From: Arenimonas daejeonensis
Lineage (GTDB): Bacteria; Pseudomonadota; Gammaproteobacteria; Xanthomonadales; Xanthomonadaceae
Direction: 5' to 3'
Length of the DNA: 64,000 nt
Assembly (NCBI RefSeq): GCF_007993735.1
Contig: NZ_CP042453.1
Coordinates: 930,001 to 994,000, forward strand
The translations under genes and the position numbers were made by a program. The notes under the pieces are model-generated. The model was not told the origin of the DNA. It worked only from the letters and a program-made list of their open reading frames with translations, and made no database searches. Of this stretch, positions 54,086 to 63,816 are shown one piece after another (the first letter of the stretch is position 1; the number at the start of each line of letters is the position of its first letter).

Positions 54086-55098
54086 CTAGCCGTTTTTGCC
54101 CTTGTCCTGGTCGAGGTACCAATGGGCGGCGCCCATCACGCCGAGTTGCCCGTGCTCGACCAGTCGCACGGGGATGCGTTCCAGCGCCGCGCGCATCGGG
54201 CCCTTGTTGAGGAACCGTTCGACGAAGCTGCTGTGCAGAAGGAATTCGCGGATCTGCGGCAGGATGCCGCCGGCCAGGTAGATGCCGCCCTGCGCGCCGT
54301 ACAGCAGGGCCATGTCGCCGACCGCGCTGCCCAGCAGGCCGCAGAAGATCTCCAGGCTTTCGCGCGCCAGCGGGTCGCTGCCGGCGATCGCCGCGGCGGT
54401 AATCTCGCCGGGCGAGGAATAACGGTTGTCCACGCCGCGCATCGCACACAGCGCGGCATGCAGGTTCATCAGGCCGGGGCCGGACAGTGCGTGTTCGACC
54501 GGTACGTGCGTGCGCTGCTTCAGCATCTCCGCCAGCAGCGCCATCTCGATGGCGTTGCCCGGGGTCAGCGCGGCCTGGCCCGCTTCCGTCGCCAGCACCA
54601 CCGGGCGGCCGCCGGTGGGGATCCAGACCGCGGCGCCCAGGCCCGTGCCGGGACCCAGCACCAGGGCGGGACCGGGCAGCGGCGCGGCCGTGGGGCCGGT
54701 CAGCAGCAGCACTTCGTTCGCATCCACGTAGGTCGCGGCGTGGGCCACGGCCTCGAAGTCGTTGACCAGGCGGATCTCGTCGAAGCCCAGGCGCTGGCCG
54801 ATTTCGGGCGGCGACAGCCGCCAGGGCAGGTTGGCGGTGATCACCGTGCCGTCTTCCAGCGGGTAACCGGCGCTGGCGATCACGCCCCGGTGCACGCGCA
54901 GGCCGTCCAGGCCGGCGATGAAGTCTTCGATGATCTCGGCCAGGCCGGGGTAATCGGCGCAGACGTACTTGCGGTACTGCAGCACCGCCACCGGATGCGC
55001 CGGGTCGCCGCTGGCCTGCACCAGGCCGATGCGCACATGGGTGCCGCCGACATCGGCCGCGATGAAGGGGCCGTCCGCGGGGCGGTGTTCGCAGGCAT
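54086..55098 (-). CDS. Glucokinase-family sugar kinase of the GlcNAc locus, one apparent frameshift
   Basis: About 337 residues of the Glk family. The phosphate-binding ADVGGTHVRIGLVQAS, the substrate region with catalytic Asp (RLVNDFEAVAHA), GPGTGLGAAVW and YLAGGILPQI are visible. One base is missing in the G-run 55067-55070; repaired, the start reads MPANTAPRTAPFIAADVGG (55098; an upstream GTG/ATG near 55122 is possible). The E. coli-type NagK belongs to the ROK family; here a Glk-like kinase fills the place, probably phosphorylating GlcNAc and/or glucose. Confidence 0.85.
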
Positions 55099-55193
55099 CA
55101 CGGATTTGGCGCTTCCGACCACGGCTTCCCCTCAGGCGTCCGACCAGCGGCCCGTGACGGGCGGGGTCGATTGCGGCCGAGAGTGGATCGGTC

Positions 55194-55207
55194 TGACAAC
55201 GATGTCA
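55194..55207. promoter_or_regulatory. NagR-like operator near the kinase gene
   Basis: TGACAACGATGTCA is a near-palindrome that matches the core of the NagR motif known in xanthomonads (ATGACA-RCGY-TGTCAT). It sits about 95 bases before the kinase start; a further half-site TGTCAT follows at 55214-55219. Confidence 0.65.
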
Positions 55208-55431
55208 ACAGCCTGTCATCAAAACTGCCGATGACCGGGTGTAGGGCGCAGGCGATCCAGGCATCCGCCCCGGATGAGCTCCGGGTTTTCATCGTCATAC
55301 CGGCGTTTTTGACTGGAATTTCGCAGGAACAGGCGAAACGCACCCGGCTCCGTATTGCTGCACCGCAGTATCGCCGGCAGGCGCAGTCGGGGCCGGCAGC
55401 GAGGGCGGGGAGTGGTTGCCGGGGCAATAGT

Positions 55432-55446
55432 ATGACAACGTAATCC
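55432..55446. promoter_or_regulatory. Second NagR-like site near nagP
   Basis: ATGACAACGTAATCC keeps the left half ATGACAACG of the NagR motif; the right half is degraded. It is about 50 bases before nagP, at a typical repressor distance. Confidence 0.45.
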
Positions 55447-55494
55447 TCACCCAGGCCGCACCGCCGGCCCGCCACCGACGCAGGAGAGCCACGC

Positions 55495-56755
55495 ATGAGC
55501 GCCGTTGCCACCCACCGCCAGGCGACCTCGATCGCCATCATCGGCGCGCTGTTCTTCATCTTCGGCTTCGTCACCTGGCTCAACGGCCCGCTGATCACGT
55601 TCTCGCAACTGGCCTTCGACCTGGACGAGGTCAATGCCTTCCTGGTGCTGACGGTGTTCTTCCTGTCGTACTTCTTCCTGGCCATTCCCTCGTCTTGGAT
55701 CCTCAAGGCCACGGGCATGAAGAAGGGCATCGCCGTGGGCCTGTTCGTGATGGCGATCGGCGCGGTGCTGTTCGGCGAGTTCGCGACCCAGCGCTGGTAC
55801 CCGGGCGCGCTGGGCGGCCTGTTCGTGATTGGCGCGGGCCTGGCGGTGCTGCAGACGGCGGCCAATCCCTACATCTCCATCCTGGGCCCGATCGAAAGCG
55901 CCGCCCAGCGCATCGCGGTGATGGGCATCTGCAACAAGCTGGCCGGCGTGCTGGCGCCGGTGGTGATCGGCGCCCTGGTGATGCAGGGCATCGGCGACCT
56001 GTCCACCCAGGTCGCGGCCGCCGACGCGGCCACGAAAGAAGAGCTGCTGAACGAGTTCGCCGCCAAGATCCACACGCCCTACCTGGCGATGGCGGGGCTG
56101 CTGGCGCTGCTGGCGGTGGGCGTGCTGTTCTCGCCGCTGCCGGAGATCAAGGCCACCGAGGTGAACGCGGAGAGCGACGCCCAGGGCCGCGACAGCCTGT
56201 TCAAGTATCCGCACCTGTGGCTGGGCGCGCTGTGCATCTTCACTTACGTGGGCGTGGAGGTGCTGGCCGGCGACGCCATCGGTACCTACGGCCGCGGCTT
56301 CGACCTGCCGCTGGACGAGACCAAATTCTTCACCTCGTTCACCCCTGGTGGCGATGCTGGTGGGATACATCGTCGGCCTGGTCGTGATTCCGCGCTACAT
56401 CTCGCAGGAAAGCTACCTGAAGTGGTCGGCGGTGCTCGGCATCGTGTTCGCGTTCGGCGCCTTCCTGACCGGAGGTTACGTGTCGGTGGGTTTCGTGGCC
56501 GCGCTGGGCTTCGCCAACGCCATGATGTGGCCGGCGATCTTCCCGCTGGCGATCAAGGGCCTGGGGCGTTTCACCGAGCTGGGCTCGGCGATCCTGATCA
56601 TGGGCATCGCCGGCGGCGCGATCATCCCGCGGCTGTTCGCCATCCTGAAGCAGCACTACGACTTCCAGCTGGTGTTCCTGGCGCTGGTCGTGCCGTGTTA
56701 CCTGTACATCCTGTATTTCGCGCTGCGCGGCCACCGCGCCGGTGCCGCCCGGTGA
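55495..56755 (+). CDS. nagP: N-acetylglucosamine MFS transporter NagP, one apparent frameshift
   Basis: A 12-helix inner-membrane sugar permease of the FucP/GGP family, about 419 residues. It starts ATSIAIIGALFFIFGFVTWLNGPLI, followed by LQTAANPYISILGP, a family signature. An extra C in the run 56342-56345 breaks the frame in the second half; repaired it reads TSFTLVAMLVGYIVGLVVIPRYISQ and ends in a conserved membrane bundle. In Xanthomonadales GlcNAc regulons this permease imports free GlcNAc without phosphorylation, matching the separate kinase here. Confidence 0.9.
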
Positions 56756-56820
56756 ACCGGCGCGGACCGGCGGACGAGGGCGCATCATTGGGCGGAACAT
56801 TCCACGTGCCGGACACCACC

Positions 56821-57882
56821 ATGACCCCCGACCATCCCCGCCGTGCCACCATCAAGGACGTCGCCGAACTGGCCCAGGTGTCCCTGAAGACGGTCTCGCG
56901 CGTCATCAACAACGAACCCTCGGTGATGGAGGGCACGCGCCTGCGGGTGCTGCGCGCGGTGGCCTCGCTCAACTACGAACCCGACCCGTCCGCGCGCAAC
57001 CTGCGCAGCGGCACGACCTTCGTGATCGGCCTGATCTACGACAACCCGAACCCGTACCACATCATCGGCGTGCAGAACGGGGTGCTGGCGGCGTGCCGGG
57101 AAACCGGCTTCGGCCTGCAGATCCATCCCTGCGATTCGACCTCGCCGCTGCTGGCGCAGGAACTGGCCGATTTCGTCCAGCGTTCGCGCCTGGCCGGACT
57201 GGTGCTGACCGCGCCGATGTCCGAGAACATGGAGCTGGTGAGCGCCCTGGTCGCGCGCGGCGTGCGCGTCGTGCGCATCATCGCGGCCAAGGAAGACCCG
57301 GACGACGGGTATCCCTGCGTTTACGTGGACGACCGCGACGCCGCCTACGAGATCACCGAACACCTGATCCAGCTCGGCCACCAGCGCATCGGTTTCCTCT
57401 GGGGCGGGCTGGCGCACCGGTCCAGCACCGAACGTTATGCCGGCTACGAAAGCGCGCTCAAGGACTACGGCATCACGCTCGACAAGCACCTGGTGATCCC
57501 GGGCGACTACACCTTCGACGACGGTTTCCGCGGCGCGCGCCGGCTGCTGGCGCTGCGCGAGCCGCCGACCGCCATCTTCGGTTCCAACGACGAGATCGCC
57601 GCCGGCGTGCTGGCGGCCGCCAAGTCCGCGGGCATGAATGTGCCCTATGACTTGTCCATCGCCGGTTTCGAGGACAGCCCGTTCTCGCGCCAGTCCTGGC
57701 CGGCGCTGACCACCGCCAAGCAGGCCACCGAGGACATCGCCAAACAGGCGGCGCGCCTGCTGATCGCCGGACTGCGCCACGACGCCTACGACGAACACCC
57801 CACGCCGCTGCACAACCAGGGCTTCGTGCCACAGCTGGTGGTGCGTGGCTCCACCGCGCCGATGCGCCCACGTGGCGACTGA
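56821..57882 (+). CDS. nagR: LacI-family repressor NagR
   Basis: A 353-residue regulator. The N-terminal LacI helix-turn-helix and hinge (TIKDVAELAQVSLKTVSRVINNEPSVMEGTRLRVL; SARNLRSG) precede a periplasmic-binding-like effector domain (FVIGLIYDNPNPYH; IAGFEDSPFSRQSWPALTT). By position it is the local repressor, likely responding to GlcNAc-6-P and binding the NagR-like sites before nagP and the kinase. Intact; 65 bases after nagP and 12 before nagB-II. Confidence 0.9.
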   Translation: MTPDHPRRATIKDVAELAQVSLKTVSRVINNEPSVMEGTRLRVLRAVASLNYEPDPSARNLRSGTTFVIGLIYDNPNPYHIIGVQNGVLAACRETGFGLQIHPCDSTSPLLAQELADFVQRSRLAGLVLTAPMSENMELVSALVARGVRVVRIIAAKEDPDDGYPCVYVDDRDAAYEITEHLIQLGHQRIGFLWGGLAHRSSTERYAGYESALKDYGITLDKHLVIPGDYTFDDGFRGARRLLALREPPTAIFGSNDEIAAGVLAAAKSAGMNVPYDLSIAGFEDSPFSRQSWPALTTAKQATEDIAKQAARLLIAGLRHDAYDEHPTPLHNQGFVPQLVVRGSTAPMRPRGD

Positions 57883-57894
57883 CCAGACATCCCC

Positions 57895-58932
57895 ATGACC
57901 GGAACGCGCCTGCCCGCCGCCAGCGACACCCTGATGTTTTCCGAGGCGGCGCACGCCGCCGATGCCGTCGAAACCCAGTTCGCGGCGAATGCCGGCGTGA
58001 TCGCCGAACTGGCGGCGCGCCTGCGCCTGTCGCCGCCGCCGTTCGTGGCGACCTGCGCGCGTGGCAGCTCGGACCACGCGGCGACTTACGCCAAGTACCT
58101 GTTCGAGACCCAGCTGGGCATCGTCACCGCGTCCGCCTCACCGTCGATCGGCTCGGTCTACGGCGTGCGGCAGAACCTGCGCGGCGCCGTGTTCCTGCTG
58201 GTTTCCCAGTCGGGCAAGAGCCCGGACCTGCTGCGCAACGCCGAGGCCGCACGTGAGGCCGGCGCCCACGTGGTGGCGCTGGTGAACGTGGCCGATTCGC
58301 CGCTGGCGCAGCTGGCGCACACCGTCGTGCCGCTGCATGCCGGTCCCGAGCGCAGCGTGGCGGCGACCAAGAGTTTCCTTTGCTCGCTGTCGGCGATCCT
58401 GCAGCTGGCGGCGCACTGGAAACAGGACGCCGCCCTGCTCGCGTCCCTGGACGGCCTGCCCGACGAACTGCGTGCCGCCTGGCGCGCCGACTGGTCGCCG
58501 CTGGTGCACGGGCTGGAAGATGCACGCAACCTGTTCGTGCTCTCGCGCGGACTGGGACTGGCCGCAGCGCAGGAGGCGGCGCTGAAGTTCAAGGAAACCT
58601 GCGGCCTGCATGCCGAGGCCTACAGTTCGGCGGAAGTGAAACACGGGCCGATGGCCTTGGTGGGACCCGGTTTCCCGGTGCTGTGTTTCGCCCAGCCCGA
58701 CGGCACCGAGGCCGGCACCCTGGCGCTGGCCGAGGAGTTCCGCGGCCGTGGTGCCCAGGTTTGGGTGTCGTCGGCGTGCGGCGAGCTGCCGCTGGTCGCC
58801 AGCCGGCACGCGGCCAACGCACCGCTGCTGACCATCCAGAGTTTCTACGGCGCGGTGAATGCGCTGGCGCTGCGCCGCGGGCACAATCCCGACCTGCCGC
58901 CGCATCTGAACAAGGTCACCGAAACCGTATGA
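57895..58932 (+). CDS. nagB-II: Glucosamine-6-phosphate deaminase, SIS-domain type (NagB-II)
   Basis: A 345-residue two-SIS-domain enzyme converting glucosamine-6-P to fructose-6-P and ammonia. It resembles the isomerase half of GlmS without the glutaminase part: CARGSSDHAATYAKYLFE, FLLVSQSGKSPDLL, SRGLGLAAAQEAALKFKETCGLHAEAYSSAEVKHGP. This type replaces the unrelated NagB-I in many proteobacterial GlcNAc loci. Its stop overlaps the nagA start (ATGA). Confidence 0.92.
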   Translation: MTGTRLPAASDTLMFSEAAHAADAVETQFAANAGVIAELAARLRLSPPPFVATCARGSSDHAATYAKYLFETQLGIVTASASPSIGSVYGVRQNLRGAVFLLVSQSGKSPDLLRNAEAAREAGAHVVALVNVADSPLAQLAHTVVPLHAGPERSVAATKSFLCSLSAILQLAAHWKQDAALLASLDGLPDELRAAWRADWSPLVHGLEDARNLFVLSRGLGLAAAQEAALKFKETCGLHAEAYSSAEVKHGPMALVGPGFPVLCFAQPDGTEAGTLALAEEFRGRGAQVWVSSACGELPLVASRHAANAPLLTIQSFYGAVNALALRRGHNPDLPPHLNKVTETV

Positions 58933-60070
58933 ACCGTCTGGCCCTGGTCAATGGCGGCGTGCTCACCGAGCGCGGCATCGTGTCCGGGCTGGCGGTGCTG
59001 GTGGAAGGTGCGCATATCGTCGCCGTCGTGCCGGAACACGAGCTGCCGTCCAGCGGCGTGCAGCGCCACGACCTGCAGGGCGCGACCCTGCTGCCGGGTT
59101 TCATCGACTGCCAGGTCAACGGCGGTGGCGGGGTGTTGTTCAACAACCAGACGGACGTCGAAGCGCTGCGGCGCATCGGCGCGGCGCATCGCCGGTTCGG
59201 CACCACGGCCTTCCTGCCGACCCTGATCAGCGATGACGCCGGACGCATGTCCGCCGCGATCGGCGCCGTGCGCGCGGCGATCACCGAGGGCGTGCCCGGC
59301 GTGCTCGGCATCCACCTGGAAGGGCCGTACCTGGCGCCGGACCGCAAGGGCACGCACGACGCGGGGAAATTCCGCGTGCCCGACGCCGACGAAATCGCCC
59401 TGGCGACCTCGCTCGACAAAGGCCTGAGCCTGGTCACGCTGGCGCCCGAACGCGTGGGGCCGGAGATCGTGCGCGCGCTGGTGGCGCGCGGCGCGATCGT
59501 CTGCGCCGGCCACACGGCCGCCAGCTACGAACAAGCCGTGGCCGGCATCGCTGCCGGCGTCCGCGGCTTCACCCACCTGTTCAACGCCATGTCGCCGCTG
59601 ACCGGACGCGAGCCGGGTGCGGTGGGCGCGGCGCTGGAGGCGCCGGATGTCTGGTGCGGCATCATCGTGGATGGCCACCATGTGCATCCGGCCAGCCTGC
59701 GGGTGGCGCTGGCGGCCAAGCCGCGCGGCAAGGTGTTCCTGGTCACCGACGCGATGCCGCCGGTGGGCGCGGACGATCCCAGTTACGAGTTGTACGGCGA
59801 GACCATCACCGCGCGCGACGGCGTGGTGCGCAACGCCGCCGGCGCGCTGGCGGGGTCCGCGCTGGACATGGCCACCGCGGTGCGCAACACCGTGCGGATG
59901 CTGGGCCTGCCGCTGGAAGAAGCGGCACGCATGGCGTCCACCTATCCCGCGCGCTTATGGGCCTGGAGGCCAGCCACGGCCGCATCGCCGCCGGCTGCCG
60001 CGCGGACCTGGTGGCGCTGGACGACACGCTGCAGGTGCGCACGGTCTGGATCGGTGGCGAGGCCGGCTGA
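58929..60070 (+). CDS. nagA: N-acetylglucosamine-6-phosphate deacetylase NagA, one apparent frameshift
   Basis: A metal-dependent amidohydrolase of about 380 residues that removes acetate from GlcNAc-6-P. Motifs: LLPGFIDCQVNGGGG, the metal-ligand Glu in GIHLEGPYL, His in CAGHTAASY and GFTHLFNAMSPL, and the catalytic Asp in LVTDAMPPVG. A missing base at 59955-59956 breaks the end; repaired it reads TYPARFMGLEASHGRIAAGCRADLVALDD and stops at 60068-60070. It is coupled to nagB-II. Confidence 0.93.
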
Positions 60071-60074
60071 GGCC

Positions 60075-61175
60075 GTGGCCGGCGCGCCTGCGGAGCCGGC
60101 CGCCGGGCCCCGCCGTTTCGCTTCGGTGGATGCGCTGCGTGGACTGACCGTCGCGGCCATGCTGCTGGTCAACACGCCGGGCGACTGGGCGCATGTGTAC
60201 GCCCCGCTGCGGCATGCGGAATGGCATGGCTTCACGCCCACCGACCTCATTTTCCCGATGTTCCTGTTCATCGTCGGCGTGTCGATCGCACTCGGCGTGA
60301 TGCCGCGCGTCGATGCCAGCGCGTCGCAGGTTGCACGCATGCGGCCGCTGCTGGTGCGCGCGGCGCGCCTCATCGCGCTGGGCCTGCTGCTGCATGCGCT
60401 GGCCTGGTGGCTGCTGGACCGCGAAAGCTTCCGTCCGTACGGCGTGCTGCAGCGCATCGGCCTTTGTTTCGCGGTGACCGCCTGGCTGGCGGTCACGGTG
60501 TCGGCGCGCGCGCAGTGGCTGTGGTTCGCGGCGCTGCTGGTCGGTTACGGGCTGCTGCTGGCGGCGGGCGGCACGCTGGCACCGCTGGACAACATCGCCA
60601 GCCGGATCGACACCGCGCTGCTGGGTCCGCACCTCTACCAGTTCGATCCCGTGACCGGGCGCGGCCACGACCCCGAAGGCCTGGCCAGCACCTTGCCGGC
60701 CATCGCCACCTGCCTGCTGGGCCTGCGCTGTGGCGATTGGCTGCGGCAGGGGCGGTTGCGGACGCTGGTGCTGGCAGGCGCCATCGCGCTGGCGCTGGCG
60801 CTGGGCCTGTGCTGGGCCTTGTGGCAGCCGATCAACAAGAACCTGTGGACACCGTCCTATGTGCTCTGGACCGGTGGCCTGGCGATGGGGCTGCTGGCCG
60901 CGGCGCATGCGTTGATCGACCGGCGCGGCTGGCCGGCCTGGGGCCGGCGTTTCGGCGTCAACGCGATCGCCGCCTACGCCGGTTCGGCCGTGATGGTGAT
61001 CGTGCTGACGGCCACCGGCACGATGCCGTGGCTCTACACGCAGGTTTCTTCCCCCGCCATCACGCCGGTTTTCGGCCCCGAGGCCGCTTCGCTGGCCTTC
61101 GCGATCGCCTTCGTCGCGTTCTGGTGGATGGTCGTTCTCGTGATGGACCGGCACCGCGTGTACCTGCGCATCTAG
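60075..61175 (+). CDS. nagX: NagX, DUF5009/HGSNAT-like membrane acyltransferase
   Basis: A 366-residue inner-membrane protein with about ten hydrophobic segments. It begins, after a GTG four bases past nagA, with RRFASVDALRGLTVAAMLLVNTPGDW and HGFTPTDLIFPMFLFIVGVSIALG, the DUF5009 pattern related to human heparan-alpha-glucosaminide N-acetyltransferase. In relatives it belongs to the GlcNAc regulon. Its reaction is not firmly established; acetylation of glucosamine-containing sugars at the membrane is the usual guess. Confidence 0.85.
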   Translation: MAGAPAEPAAGPRRFASVDALRGLTVAAMLLVNTPGDWAHVYAPLRHAEWHGFTPTDLIFPMFLFIVGVSIALGVMPRVDASASQVARMRPLLVRAARLIALGLLLHALAWWLLDRESFRPYGVLQRIGLCFAVTAWLAVTVSARAQWLWFAALLVGYGLLLAAGGTLAPLDNIASRIDTALLGPHLYQFDPVTGRGHDPEGLASTLPAIATCLLGLRCGDWLRQGRLRTLVLAGAIALALALGLCWALWQPINKNLWTPSYVLWTGGLAMGLLAAAHALIDRRGWPAWGRRFGVNAIAAYAGSAVMVIVLTATGTMPWLYTQVSSPAITPVFGPEAASLAFAIAFVAFWWMVVLVMDRHRVYLRI

Positions 61176-61241
61176 CGTCCGGCATTGGCCGTGAAGGCCG
61201 CCGACGAGCGTTCTTGAAGAGAGGTTCGCGCGGGGAACGGC

Positions 61242-63301
61242 ATGGCACGGTCGAGCAGTCAGCAACGCTGGCTTGGCATCACCCTGATCCTCGCCCTGGC
61301 GGCACTGGCCGTGTTCCGCTCGCACCTGGGCACGCGCCTGGACGGGTACACGGTGGACGAGCCCTGGCACATCGTCGCCGGGGCGTCCTATCTGCGCACC
61401 GGCGACTTCCGGCTCAATCCCGAACACCCGCCGCTGGTGAAGCTGGTGGCCGGTGCGGCGATGCCCGATGACTTCTCGCTGCGGCCGCTGGCACCGCTGG
61501 TGGAAAAGACCCAGGAACGCGAACTGGTCGAGGAGACCCTGTACTTCGACAATGACAGCGCCGCCGCGCAGCAGGACGCGCGCCGCGGACTGTGGTTGTT
61601 CCATGCGCTGCTGCTGGTGCTGCTGGGTGGCGTGCTGTGGCAGGCCTTCGGGCTGGCCTGGTCGCTGGGCACGCTGGCCTTCCTGGCGCTGGAACCGAGC
61701 ATTGGCGCGCACCTGCCGGTGGTGATGACCGACCTGCCGCTGGCGCTGTGTTTCGGCCTGGCGGTGGGCTGTGCCGGCCTGCTGGCCAGCCGCTGGCAGT
61801 GGCGCTGGGCCCTGGCCTGCGGCGTGGCCGTGGGGCTGTGCCTGGGCGCGAAACATTCGGCGCTGGCGGGCATCGCCGGCATCGCGGGGGTGCTCGCGGT
61901 CGCCACGTTCTTCGGGCTGGGCGAACAGCGACGGGTCGCGTTCGCGCGTCGCTGGGGTCAGCTGGGCATCGCCGCGCTGCTGGCCTGGGTCGTGCTGTGG
62001 GGGCAGTACGGTTTCCGTTTCCATGCCGGTCCGGACGGCAGCGACGCCTTCAACCGCCCGATGCCCGACAAGATCGCCGACCTCAACATCCCGCACTGGC
62101 GCGAGGGCATTGCTTTCGCCGACCGCCATCACCTGCTGCCGCGCGCGTACCTGTGGGGCCTGGCCGACACCGTGCGTGCCGGCATCGAGGGCCGCGGCCA
62201 GAGCAGCCACTGGCTGTGGGGCGTGAAGTACAAGGGCAAGGCGCCGTGGTTCACCTGGCCGAGTTTCGTGCTGGCCAAAGTGCCGCTGGCGCTGACGGCG
62301 CTGTCGCTGCTCGGCCTGTTGCTGTTGCCGACGACACGGCTGGAAGCGCCGGCACGCTGGACGCTGGCCGTGCTGCTCGGCGGCAGTGCGGCGCATCTGC
62401 TGGCGCTGATGGGTTCACAGGGAACGTACGGCGGCATCCGCCACGCGCTGCCGCTGGTGGTCGCGCTGGCGATCCTGGCGGGCGCGCCGCGGTGGCTTCC
62501 GCCTGGCAACGGCGCGCACGCTTCGCCGGCGTGGCGATGGCGGTGTTGTTCCTCGCGGCATTCGGCATGACCCTCCGCGAGCCGCGGTTGTGGGAATACC
62601 ACAACGAACTGGCCGGCGGCACCGCGAACGCCTACACGCAGTTCGGCAACGAGGGCCTGGACCTGGGCCAGCGGTTTCCGGAAATGCGGGCCTTCCACGA
62701 CCGGGTGATCGTGCCCGAACAAAGCACGCTGTTCGTGGACTACTGGTTCGGCGAGAAACAGGCGATCGCCGCGAAGATGCGTTACCGCCGCCGCATCCTG
62801 GGCATGGAAGACGACAACGTGGCCGGCGTGTACGAGGGTTATTTCATGCTCGACATCGGCCGCACGTTGCCGGAACCCGACTGGGGCTGGGATCCGGACA
62901 CGATCTACAAGGACACCAAGGTAGTCACCCGGCTGGGCCACGTGCAGGTGCGGAAAGGCCGCGTCGAGGACCCGATGGGGCGTGCGGGCAGCATGTACTA
63001 CGCGGTCGTCGAATACCTGTACCGCAAGTCCGGCAAGGACGATGTGCTGATCACGCGGCGCCTCGAGGAAGTGGTCAAGGTGATTCCGGCGCATGTGGGC
63101 GCCGCCGTGGAGCTGGCCAATGCCTACCAGCGGCTCGGCGACGGCCCGTCGGCCGTGCGCGCGCTGCGCCGGCTGCTGGACCATGAAAAGGTGCCGGTGG
63201 AGGCGCTGGTGCGCACCCAGGTGGAGGCGCAGCTGGCGAAGCTGGAAAGCAGCAGCGACCCGGCGTCGCTGGAGCCGCTGCGCAATCCCTGGATGGAGTG
63301 A
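61242..63301 (+). CDS. ArnT/PMT-like membrane glycosyltransferase with C-terminal soluble tail, one apparent frameshift
   Basis: About 686 residues. The N-terminal GT-C fold shows the first-loop acidic motif GYTVDEPWHIVAGASYLRTGDFRLNPEHPPL and about ten membrane helices, like dolichyl/undecaprenyl-phosphate-sugar-dependent transferases. The last ~180 residues are soluble, with helical TPR-like sequence near the end (AAVELANAYQRLGDGPSAVRALRRLL). A missing base at 62487-62488 breaks the frame before the last helix (repaired AWQRRARFAGVAMAVLF). Acceptor unknown: glycoprotein or lipid A are both possible. Not clearly part of the nag locus, though co-directional, 66 bases after nagX. Confidence 0.72.
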
Positions 63302-63313
63302 TGCCGTTCCGCT

Positions 63314-63802
63314 TCAGGGACGGACCGCCGTCACCTCGATCTCGACCAGGAAACCCGGGTTGGCCAGTGCGGCCACCTGCATGGTCGAACGCACCGGCAG
63401 GTTCGGCTGCGCCTCGGTGCCGAAGAACTGCGAATAGCCCTTCATGAAACCGCCGAAGTCCATCTTCCCGCCCTGGGCCGGGTCGCCGACCAGGAACACC
63501 TGCATCTTCACCACGTCGCCCATCGTCAGGCCCAGCGACTTGAGCTGGCGTTCGATGGCGGTCAGCACGCTGACGGTCTGGAAGTGGGTGTCGCCATAGG
63601 CGGCGACGCTGTCCTTGGCCGCGTTCGGATCGGCGACCGGCGGCACCATGCCGCTGAGATAGACCGTGGTCTTGCCGGCCGGAACTTCCACCGCGGCGGC
63701 GATCGGGAACGTGCTGTTGTTGGGCAGCTTGTGCCGGACCACGCCTTCCGCGGCGAGGCCGAGCGAAGGCAGCAGCAACAACGTGGCGATAAGCAGGCGC
63801 AT
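63314..63802 (-). CDS. Secreted RidA-family protein
   Basis: A 162-residue protein with a signal peptide (MRLLIATLLLLPSLGLAAEG) followed by a RidA/YjgF domain: TTVYLSGMVPPVADPN, HFQTVSVLTAIERQLKSLGLTMGDVVKMQVFLVG, NLPVRSTMQVAALANPGFLVEIEVTAV. The Arg of PVRST and Glu of VEIE correspond to the RidA ligand site. Cytosolic RidA deaminates reactive enamines; the role of an exported copy is unclear. It lies 14 bases downstream of a cytochrome c-like gene, likely the same transcript. Confidence 0.88.
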   Translation of the reverse strand: MRLLIATLLLLPSLGLAAEGVVRHKLPNNSTFPIAAAVEVPAGKTTVYLSGMVPPVADPNAAKDSVAAYGDTHFQTVSVLTAIERQLKSLGLTMGDVVKMQVFLVGDPAQGGKMDFGGFMKGYSQFFGTEAQPNLPVRSTMQVAALANPGFLVEIEVTAVRP

Positions 63803-63816
63803 GGGTGTTCTCCGGG

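Larger units (their letters stand above)
55099..55494. promoter_or_regulatory. Divergent regulatory region of the GlcNAc locus
   Basis: About 396 bases between the divergent kinase and nagP genes, holding the two NagR-like sites listed separately. No gene or hairpin-plus-T terminator is visible. Promoters for both directions must lie here, but I cannot place -10/-35 boxes with confidence. Confidence 0.6.
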
